A stretch of DNA of 64,000 bases, from positions 1 to 64,000 of the forward strand of contig NZ_JAAMFM010000008.1 in the NCBI RefSeq assembly GCF_013376105.1, given 5' to 3'. Both the position numbers and the translations under genes were made by a program. The first letter of the stretch is position 1, and each line of letters starts with the position of its first letter. This DNA comes from Arthrobacter wenxiniae. Lineage in GTDB: Bacteria; Actinomycetota; Actinomycetes; Actinomycetales; Micrococcaceae. Below the pieces are notes generated by a model. That model saw only the letters and a list, made by a program, of their open reading frames with translations, ran no database searches and had not been told where the DNA came from. Below are positions 49,779-57,372 of this stretch, in pieces.

Positions 49779-50981
49779 CTAGGACAGCAGCGCGTCCACG
49801 AAGCTTTCGGCGTCGAACGGCGCGAGGTCGTCGGCGCCTTCGCCCAGGCCCACGAGCTTCACCGGTACGCCCAGCGACTTCTGGATGGCCACCACAATCC
49901 CGCCCTTCGCCGTGCCGTCCAGCTTGGTCAGCACGATGCCGGTGATGTTCACAACGTCGGAGAACACCTTGGCCTGTGTGAGCCCGTTCTGCCCGGTGGT
50001 GGCGTCCAGCACCAGCAGCACCTCGTCCACGGTGGCCTGCTTTTCAATGACGCGCTTGACCTTGCCAAGCTCGTCCATCAGGCCGACCTTGTTCTGCAGG
50101 CGGCCCGCGGTGTCCACCATGACAACATCCACTTCCTGCTCGATGCCCGCCTTCACCGCCTCAAAGGCGACGGAGGCGGGGTCGGCGCCGTCGACGTCGG
50201 ACTTCACGGTGGGCACGCCCACGCGCGCGCCCCAGGTGGCCAGCTGTTCGGCGGCGGCGGCGCGGAACGTGTCCGCGGCGCCCAGCAGGACGTCCTTGTC
50301 CTCGGCCACGAACACGCGGGCCAGCTTGCCAACCGTGGTGGTCTTGCCGACGCCGTTGACGCCCACCACCATGAGCACGGCGGGGCGGCCGTCGTGGCGG
50401 TCGATGTTCAGGCTGCGGTCCATGGTGGGATCCACCAGCTTGATGAGTTCCTCACGCAGCATGGCCTGGACGTGCTCGGGGCTGCGGGTGCCCAGCACCT
50501 TGACGCGTTCGCGCAGCGTGTCCACCAGCTCCATGGTGGACTCGGTGCCGATGTCCGCCAGCAGCAGGGTCTCCTCCACCTCGTCCCACACGTTTTCGTC
50601 AATGTTGTCGCTCGAAAGCAGTGCCAGCAGGCCCTTGCCGAGGGCGCTGTTGGACTTCGCCAGCCGGGCGCGCAGCCGGACCAGCCGGCCCTCCACCGGG
50701 AGCGGGGTTTCCAGCGCCGGCGCCGTTTCCGTCGGGGCCGCCGTTTCCACGTTCGACGCCGGGCCCTGGGTTTCCGGGCGTTCCTCCACCAGGGTGCCGC
50801 CCGCCTGGGCGTCGGGCCGCGCGCCTGGATCGGCCGGGACTGCGGGCGCGGGATCGTTGGCGTCGCGCGGGCCCGTGTGGTTTTGGCTGCTGCGGCGGGC
50901 CTTCAGGAAGACAGGGACGAGGGCGCCGATGACGGCGAGCCCAATGACGATGTACAGGATGATGGCAAGAGTCTGGTTCAC
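49779..50981 (-). CDS. ftsY: SRP receptor FtsY
   Basis: 400 residues. A single membrane segment at the start (TLAIILYIVIGLAVIGALVPVFL) anchors it, followed by an acidic Pro-rich region and the NG domain: VNGVGKTTTVGKLA, DTFRAAAAEQL, VDTAGRLQNK and TKLDGTAKGG. It receives Ffh-ribosome complexes. The membrane anchor is the typical actinobacterial form. Confidence 0.97.
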   Translation of the reverse strand: MNQTLAIILYIVIGLAVIGALVPVFLKARRSSQNHTGPRDANDPAPAVPADPGARPDAQAGGTLVEERPETQGPASNVETAAPTETAPALETPLPVEGRLVRLRARLAKSNSALGKGLLALLSSDNIDENVWDEVEETLLLADIGTESTMELVDTLRERVKVLGTRSPEHVQAMLREELIKLVDPTMDRSLNIDRHDGRPAVLMVVGVNGVGKTTTVGKLARVFVAEDKDVLLGAADTFRAAAAEQLATWGARVGVPTVKSDVDGADPASVAFEAVKAGIEQEVDVVMVDTAGRLQNKVGLMDELGKVKRVIEKQATVDEVLLVLDATTGQNGLTQAKVFSDVVNITGIVLTKLDGTAKGGIVVAIQKSLGVPVKLVGLGEGADDLAPFDAESFVDALLS

Positions 50982-51050
50982 CGTCCCAGTCTCTCACGGG
51001 GCCCCCGGGCCCTTCGAAGGCGCGTCCGGGGCCGGGCTGTGGCAAACTCA

Positions 51051-52367
51051 ATGCTGATGTCCAAGCCCAGCCCCTCCCCCATTGCCGCCACGGCCGCCGC
51101 GGTCAAGCTCCCGCGCGAGATCAAGGTCCTGGTTGCGGCCGCGTTCCTGATTGCCATCGGCTTCGGGATCGTGGCGCCCGTGCTGCCGCAATTCGCGCAA
51201 AGTTTCCATGTCAGCGTGGGCGCCGCGGCCGTAGTGGTCAGCGTCTTCGCCTTCACCCGGCTGGTCTTTGCCCCACTCAGCGGCGTCCTCGTGGAGCGGC
51301 TGGGCGAGCGGCGCACCTACATCCTGGGGATCCTGATCGTGGCCGCATCCTCCGCCGCGTGCGCCTTTGGGCAGAACTACTGGCAGCTGCTGCTGTTCCG
51401 CGGCCTGGGCGGGATCGGCTCGACCATGTTCACGGTTTCCGCCATGGGGCTGCTGATCAGGCTCGCTCCCGCGCAGGCCCGCGGCAAGGTCTCCAGCCTC
51501 TACGCGGGCTCCTTCCTGCTGGGCAACATCACGGGCCCGGCGGCGGGCGGACTCCTGGCCGGGTTCGGCCTGCAGCTGCCCTTCCTCGTTTATGCCGGCG
51601 CGCTGGTGCTCGTGGCCTTGCTCGTGGCCACGCAGCTGCCCGCCGCCGTGCCTTCCCTGGCCAGGGCTGCCGCGCCGGCAGGCGTCCAGGCCGCCGCGCA
51701 GGGCCCCGGCACGGACGGGACGACGGCGGCTGCCACCCTCCCAGCGCAAGACGGCGGCCCGTCGTCGAACCTGGTTCGGCAGGAGCCGCTGCTGCTGCGC
51801 GCCGCGCTGGCCATCCCCGCGTACCGGGCGGTGCTCGTCTCGGGCTTCGCAAACGGGTGGTCCGCGTTTGGGATCCGCATGGCGCTCGTGCCGCTGTTCG
51901 CCACGGCGGCCCTGGGTGCCGGGCCCGAGGTGGCCGGGATCTCGCTGGCCGTCTTCGCGATCGGCACCGGGGCGGCACTGGCGTTTTCCGGCAGGCTCGC
52001 CGACTCCTGGGGCCGCAAGCCCATGATCCTGCTGGGCCTGCTGGTCAACGGCGTGGGCATGGGCGTCCTCGGCTTCACGGGCGATGTGTTCTGGTTCTTT
52101 GCGGTCTCCCTGGTGGCAGGCCTGGGCAGCGGGCTCATGGGGCCGGCCCAGCAGGCCACCGTCGCGGATGTGATCGGCAATGAGCGCTCCGGCGGAAAGG
52201 TGCTGGCCACCTTCCAGATGTGCTCCGACCTCGGCGCCATCATCGGGCCGATCGCCGCCGGCTACCTCGTGGACCTGTTCTCCTTTGGGGTGGCCTTTTC
52301 AATGGCCACCGCGGTGGCCCTGGTGGCCGTGGTGTTCTGGCTGCCGGCGGCGGAGACCCAGCGCTGA
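51051..52367 (+). CDS. MFS transporter (drug efflux type)
   Basis: 438 residues with 12 predicted membrane segments. The start MLMSKPSPSP leads to LVAAAFLIAIGFGIVAPVLPQFA. Motif A is present as GVLVERLGERRTYI and again in the second half as GRLADSWGRKPMIL. A 40-residue cytoplasmic loop (PAGVQAAAQGPGTDGTT) joins the halves. It probably exports small molecules. Two ATGs six bases apart (51051, 51057) are both possible. It faces the end of smc. Confidence 0.86.
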   Translation: MLMSKPSPSPIAATAAAVKLPREIKVLVAAAFLIAIGFGIVAPVLPQFAQSFHVSVGAAAVVVSVFAFTRLVFAPLSGVLVERLGERRTYILGILIVAASSAACAFGQNYWQLLLFRGLGGIGSTMFTVSAMGLLIRLAPAQARGKVSSLYAGSFLLGNITGPAAGGLLAGFGLQLPFLVYAGALVLVALLVATQLPAAVPSLARAAAPAGVQAAAQGPGTDGTTAAATLPAQDGGPSSNLVRQEPLLLRAALAIPAYRAVLVSGFANGWSAFGIRMALVPLFATAALGAGPEVAGISLAVFAIGTGAALAFSGRLADSWGRKPMILLGLLVNGVGMGVLGFTGDVFWFFAVSLVAGLGSGLMGPAQQATVADVIGNERSGGKVLATFQMCSDLGAIIGPIAAGYLVDLFSFGVAFSMATAVALVAVVFWLPAAETQR

Positions 52368-52406
52368 CCTGAACCGGACCGGTTTCGAGCCGCGCGGCTC
52401 CCATCC

Positions 52407-52459
52407 GTGACGCACGTGTTGCCAAGAATGCGGCGCGAAAATGGCAACTGCCGCGTCAC
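52407..52459. terminator. Shared hairpin between MFS gene and smc
   Basis: Arms GTGACGC (52407-52413) and GCGTCAC (52453-52459), with TTGCCA and TGGCAA inside. It covers the smc stop codon and lies after the MFS stop, so it may end both convergent transcripts. Confidence 0.55.
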
Positions 52460-55400
52460 AGTTGGGCCGGGGCGCGGTCGATCCGCTGGCTGATGACCGT
52501 GGAGACGCCGTCGCCCCTCATGGACACGCCGTAGAGGGCGTCCGCCACCTCCATGGTGCGCTTCTGGTGCGTGATGATGATCAGCTGGCTGGACTCGCGC
52601 AGTTCCTCGAAAATGGTGATGAGCCGGCCCAGGTTGGTGTCGTCCAGGGCCGCCTCCACCTCGTCCATGACATAGAACGGTGACGGGCGGGCCTTGAAAA
52701 TGGCCACGAGCAGCGCCACGGCCGTCAGCGAGCGCTCCCCTCCGGAGAGCAGCGAGAGCCGCTTGATCTTCTTGCCGGCAGGCCGGGCCTCCACCTCGAT
52801 GCCCGTGGTCAGCATGTCTGTCGGGTCGGTCAGCACCAGCTTGCCCTCGCCCCCCGGGAACAGCCGGCCAAAGACGCGCTCAAACTGCACGGCGGTGTCG
52901 GCGTAGGCGGCCGTGAACACCTCCTCGACCCGCTGGTCCACTTCCTTGATGATGTCCATGAGGTCCTTGCGGCTGGACTTGAGGTCCTCCAGCTGCGTGG
53001 ACAGGAACTGGTGGCGTTCCTCCAGCGCGGCAAACTCCTCCAGGGCCAGGGGGTTGACCCTGCCGAGGGCTGCCAGGTCCCGTTCGGCGCGCTTAAGCCG
53101 CTTTTCCTGCTCGTCGCGCACAAACGGCATGCCCTCGGGGACTTCCTCCCCGGAGTCGTCCACGGCCACGCGCAGCGCGGCCCACTTGTCCGCCGATTCC
53201 CCGGGGCTGTGCGGCACCAGGGTCTCCGGGCCGTATTCGGTGATGAGGTGGTCCACCGTCAGGCCCAGTTCCTCGATCGCCTTGTTTTCCAGCGACTCGA
53301 TCCGCAGGCGCTGCGCGGCCCGGGCCAGCTCGTCGCGGTGGACGGAGTCGGTCAGCTTGGCCAGCTCCACCTCCAGTTCCAGGGTGGCGGAGCGGACGGC
53401 CATGAGCTCCACCTCGCGCTGGGCCCGCAGCTCCTCCGCCGCGTCCCGCTCCCGTTCCGCCAGCTCGATGGAGACCTCCACCTGCCGCAGCAGCTGCTCC
53501 ACGCCGGCCGCGACCGCCGCGGCCTTCCGGGCCTGGAAGCGCCGCCGCCGGGCCCGCTGGGCGGCCTGCTCGCGGGCTGCCCGCTCCGTCGCGGCGGCCC
53601 GTTCCAGCGCGGCTGCCCGGTTGCGGACGGCGTTCAGCTGCTCCTCGGTGCTGCGCAGCGCGAGCCGTGACTCCATTTCAACGGCCCGCGCCGCCGTGGC
53701 CTGCGCGGCAAGGGCGTCCCGGTCTTCCATGGACGGGTCCGCCTCGGCCGGGGCTTCCTGGGCCCGCGCCAGCCGGGCGGCGATCTCCGCCAGCGCGCCC
53801 TGCTCCTTCGCCAGGTTGGCGCCCGCCACGGAAAGCGCCAGCTCGTGCCGCTCCGACTCCCCCGCCGCGGACCGCAGCGTGGCGCCCAGCGACCCGAGCC
53901 TCTCGGCCACGGCTGCCAGCCGGGCATCGGATTCGTGCAGCGCCGCCAGCGTGGCGGCCTCGGCCTCGGCCGCCGCGGCCCGCCGTGCCTTCGCCGCGGC
54001 AAGCGCAAACCGCGCCCGCTCCCCCTCGGCGGTGGCCTCGCGCAGCCTGGCGTCCGTCTCGTCGACGGCGGCCTGCAGCTCCAGCAGCGACGGCGCCGTG
54101 GCCGAGCCTCCCCGCACGGAAAACGCTGCCAGCACGTCGCCGTCGGCCGTCACAGCGGTCAGCGCCGGAAACTGCTCCAGCACGGCGCGCGCCCCGGCCA
54201 GGTCCGGCGCCAGGACCACGCCGTCCAGCAGCGCGTCCAGCACAGGGTCCAGCTCCGCCGGTCCGCGCACCTGTGAACGTGCGACGCCGGCCCCCGCCAC
54301 CGCGGCCGCGGCGGCTTCCGCGTCGGCCGCCAGCGGTACGGCCGGCCGGGTGCCTCCCGCTTGGGCGCCACCCGGCAGGGCGCCGCCGGCCACGACAAGG
54401 GTGACCCGTCCGCCGTCGTCCGCCTTGACTCGCTCCAGCGCGGCCACGGCCGCCTCCGCCGAGTCCACGGCCACCCCTTCGGCGGCCGCTCCCAGCGCCG
54501 CGGCGATGGCGGTCTCGTGCCCCGGGGCCACCGTGAGCAGCTCCGCCACGGCGCTGAGCACCCCCGGCAGCCCGGCCGCAAGGAGGTGCGCCGAGCCGTC
54601 CTTGCGCAGCAGGCCCACGGCCAGGGCCTCGCGCCGGGCGGCCAGGGATTCGCGTTCACGGTCCGCGGCGAGCTGGGCGGCCGTGAGCCCCTCGATCTGA
54701 GCGTCAATTTCCGCGAGGGCGGCCGCGGCCTCCTCGTAGTCGGCGTCGAGGCGTTCCTCGCCCTCCTCCACGCCGGCCACCTGCGATTCCAGGGCGGCAA
54801 ACTCGCGGGCGGCCTCGCTGTGCCGTTCGGTGCCGGCGGCCCTGCCCTGGTGCAGGCGGCCGATCTCCGCCTCGGCCGACTCCACCCGCGACCGGGCGGC
54901 CGCCACCTGCCCGGCGAGCCTGGCCAGGCCCTCGCGCCGGTCCGCCGCGGCACGCAGGAGCTCGCGGACGCGCTGTTCCTCGGCACGGACGGCGGCCTCC
55001 ACGTCCTCCTTGATTTCCATGGCGGTCTCCAGCCCGATCCGCCGTTCCTCCAGCGCCAGGTCCAGCCCGGCCTCCTCGGCTCGCAGCCGCTGCGCCTGCT
55101 CCGCGAGCCGGTCTGGGTCGCGGCTGGGGTCCGGGACGGACTCGGCGGCACCCAGGTGTCGCTGCCGTTCGGCGGCCAGCACACCCAACGACTTCAGCTT
55201 CTCCCGCGTGGCGGACAGCTGGTACCAGGTGTCGCGGGCGGCGTTGAGCACGGGGGTGGCGGCCGCCGACTGCTGTTCCAGCTCGGCCTGCCGGGCGCGC
55301 CCCCGGGCCAGCTCGGCCTCCACCTGTTCGCGCCGGGACTTGAGGGCCTGTTCGGCCGCCTCGTCACGTTCGACGGCGGTGCTGAGGGTGACGATGTCGT

Positions 55401-56094
55401 CGGCCAGCAGGCGGGCGCGGGCGTCCCGGACGTCGAACTGCACGGCCTGGGCGCGCCGGGCCACGGCGGCCTGCTTGCCCAGCGGCGTGAGCTGCCTGCG
55501 GATCTCGCCGGTGAGGTCGCTGAGGCGTGCCAGGTTCGCGGACATGGCGTCCAGCTTGCGCAGCGTCTTTTCCTTGCGGCGGCGGTGCTTGAGGATGCCG
55601 GCCGCCTCCTCGATGAAGCCGCGGCGGTCCTCCGCCGTGGCATGCAGCACCTTGTCCAGCTGGCCCTGCCCCACAATGACGTGCATTTCCTTGCCCAGGC
55701 CGGAATCTGAGAGCAGCTCCTGGATGTCAAGCAGCCGGCAGCCGGTGCCGTTGATGGCATACTCCGAGCCTCCCGTGCGGAACAGGGTCCGGGAGATGGT
55801 GACCTCGGAGTATTCGATCGGCAGGGCGCCGTCGGCGTTGTCAATGGTCAGCGCCACATGGGCACGGCCCAGCGGCGGGCGCCCGGCCGTGCCGGCAAAG
55901 ATGACGTCCTCCATCTTGCCGCCGCGCAACGTCTTGGCGCCCTGCTCGCCCATGACCCAGGCCAGGGCGTCAACCACATTGGACTTGCCGGAACCGTTGG
56001 GGCCCACCACGGCCGTGACCCCCGGTTCAAAGTCAAAGGTGGTGGCCGAGGCGAACGACTTGAATCCGCGCACGGTCAAGCTTTTTAGATGCAA
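52456..56094 (-). CDS. smc: Chromosome segregation protein SMC
   Basis: 1212 residues. N-terminal ATPase half VVGPNGSGKSNVVDAL, two long coiled coils (about 170-500 and 660-1010) around a hinge (about 510-650), and the C-terminal half LSGGERSLTAVALLVAIF with FYVMDEVEAALDD. It compacts and aligns the chromosome with ScpA and ScpB. TTG 56094 gives the conserved LHLKSLTVRGFKSF beginning and has AGGAG about 11 bp upstream; the longer open frame upstream has no matching sequence. Confidence 0.97.
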   Translation of the reverse strand: MHLKSLTVRGFKSFASATTFDFEPGVTAVVGPNGSGKSNVVDALAWVMGEQGAKTLRGGKMEDVIFAGTAGRPPLGRAHVALTIDNADGALPIEYSEVTISRTLFRTGGSEYAINGTGCRLLDIQELLSDSGLGKEMHVIVGQGQLDKVLHATAEDRRGFIEEAAGILKHRRRKEKTLRKLDAMSANLARLSDLTGEIRRQLTPLGKQAAVARRAQAVQFDVRDARARLLADDIVTLSTAVERDEAAEQALKSRREQVEAELARGRARQAELEQQSAAATPVLNAARDTWYQLSATREKLKSLGVLAAERQRHLGAAESVPDPSRDPDRLAEQAQRLRAEEAGLDLALEERRIGLETAMEIKEDVEAAVRAEEQRVRELLRAAADRREGLARLAGQVAAARSRVESAEAEIGRLHQGRAAGTERHSEAAREFAALESQVAGVEEGEERLDADYEEAAAALAEIDAQIEGLTAAQLAADRERESLAARREALAVGLLRKDGSAHLLAAGLPGVLSAVAELLTVAPGHETAIAAALGAAAEGVAVDSAEAAVAALERVKADDGGRVTLVVAGGALPGGAQAGGTRPAVPLAADAEAAAAAVAGAGVARSQVRGPAELDPVLDALLDGVVLAPDLAGARAVLEQFPALTAVTADGDVLAAFSVRGGSATAPSLLELQAAVDETDARLREATAEGERARFALAAAKARRAAAAEAEAATLAALHESDARLAAVAERLGSLGATLRSAAGESERHELALSVAGANLAKEQGALAEIAARLARAQEAPAEADPSMEDRDALAAQATAARAVEMESRLALRSTEEQLNAVRNRAAALERAAATERAAREQAAQRARRRRFQARKAAAVAAGVEQLLRQVEVSIELAERERDAAEELRAQREVELMAVRSATLELEVELAKLTDSVHRDELARAAQRLRIESLENKAIEELGLTVDHLITEYGPETLVPHSPGESADKWAALRVAVDDSGEEVPEGMPFVRDEQEKRLKRAERDLAALGRVNPLALEEFAALEERHQFLSTQLEDLKSSRKDLMDIIKEVDQRVEEVFTAAYADTAVQFERVFGRLFPGGEGKLVLTDPTDMLTTGIEVEARPAGKKIKRLSLLSGGERSLTAVALLVAIFKARPSPFYVMDEVEAALDDTNLGRLITIFEELRESSQLIIITHQKRTMEVADALYGVSMRGDGVSTVISQRIDRAPAQL

Positions 56095-56346
56095 AGTGTT
56101 TTCTACTCCTGCGCCGGGCCGGTTTTCACTAGCCAATCTACCGTGCCGCGGCCCGTTCCCGCGGAAGTTTCCCACATGTATGCACCGCGGTGCATGTGCG
56201 GGAAACACGCTCCAAGGTGCATAGTTAAGGTTGAGGCTTGACGTCGAGACGGGGACAGAGGCACGCGCACGCCCCGATCGCGACCGTGAACTATACGATA
56301 TTCGCTCCCCGGGCACCGTACGCACACAGAAGAAAAAGGCTGGAAT

Positions 56347-57372
56347 TTGATCGGCAACGCGACTTTTCACCACCACAACACCGCCTTACTCGCCGTCACC
56401 AGCGTGGAAGCCCCGGTGGTGGTCAGTTCCTCCGATTTTGACGAACGCCTTGCCCCCAGCCTCAAGCGCCTGCGGCTGTCCAAGCGGCTGTTGGAGCGCG
56501 TTGCCGGCGTGGAGGAGCGCCGCTGGTGGGCCCCCGGAACCGCCTTTGACGACGCCGCCATCGAGGCCGGCGCCAAGGCCCTTGCCGAGGCCGGCGTGGA
56601 GGCCGGGGAGATCGGCCTGCTCATCAACACCTCGGTGACCCGGCGCAACCTGGAGCCGTCGGTGGCCGTGAAGATCCACAACGCGCTGGGCCTGCCGTCG
56701 TCGGCCCTGAACTTTGACCTGGCCAACGCCTGCCTGGGCTTCGTCAACGGCATCACGCTGGCCGCCAACATGATCGACTCCGGCCAGATCAAGTACGCGC
56801 TGATCGTGGCCGGCGAGGACGCCCAGGCCACCCAGGAAACCACCTTCCGCCGCCTCAACGCCGAAACCTCCACGCGCGACGACTACTTGCGCGAGTTCGC
56901 CACCCTGACCCTGGGCTCCGGCGCCGCGGCCGCCGTGATCGGCCCGGCCGACACCCACCCCGGCGGCCACCGCATCCTCGGCGGCGTTTCCCGCGCCGGC
57001 ACCTCCCACCACGAGCTGTGCGTGGGCGGCCCTGACGGCATGTTCACCGACACCAAGGGTCTGCTGGACAACGGCCTGGAACTGGTCACCGACGCCTGGC
57101 ACGAGGCCCACGCAAACGGCTGGGACTGGCGCAGGATGGACCGCTACGTCACCCACCAGGTCTCCAACTCCTACACCAACGCCATCATCAAGGCCGTCAA
57201 CCTGGTCCGCAGCCGCGTGCCCATCACGTTCCCGAAGTGGGGCAACGTGGGCCCGGCGTCCCTGCCCATGACGCTGGCACAGGAGGCCCAGACCCTCAAC
57301 CCCGGCGACCGCGTGCTGTGCATGGGCGTCGGCTCCGGCCTGAACACGGCCATGATGGAGATTGCGTGGTAG
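56347..57372 (+). CDS. oleA: OleA, thiolase that joins two acyl chains head-to-head
   Basis: 341 residues, like OleA enzymes. The catalytic Cys is in LANACLGFVNG, the His in VTHQVSNS and the Asn in GNVGPAS. It condenses two acyl-CoAs to a beta-ketoacid, the first step of long-chain olefin synthesis. TTG 56347 is the likely start (AAGG about 9 bp upstream). It begins the oleA-oleBC-oleD operon. It should draw on acyl chains made by the FabDHF system of this window. Confidence 0.93.
   Translation: MIGNATFHHHNTALLAVTSVEAPVVVSSSDFDERLAPSLKRLRLSKRLLERVAGVEERRWWAPGTAFDDAAIEAGAKALAEAGVEAGEIGLLINTSVTRRNLEPSVAVKIHNALGLPSSALNFDLANACLGFVNGITLAANMIDSGQIKYALIVAGEDAQATQETTFRRLNAETSTRDDYLREFATLTLGSGAAAAVIGPADTHPGGHRILGGVSRAGTSHHELCVGGPDGMFTDTKGLLDNGLELVTDAWHEAHANGWDWRRMDRYVTHQVSNSYTNAIIKAVNLVRSRVPITFPKWGNVGPASLPMTLAQEAQTLNPGDRVLCMGVGSGLNTAMMEIAW

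Noticed and set aside
53011-55710. Several long open frames opposite smc
   Set aside because: They are shadows of the coiled-coil codons; no starts, no families, and smc is unambiguous.
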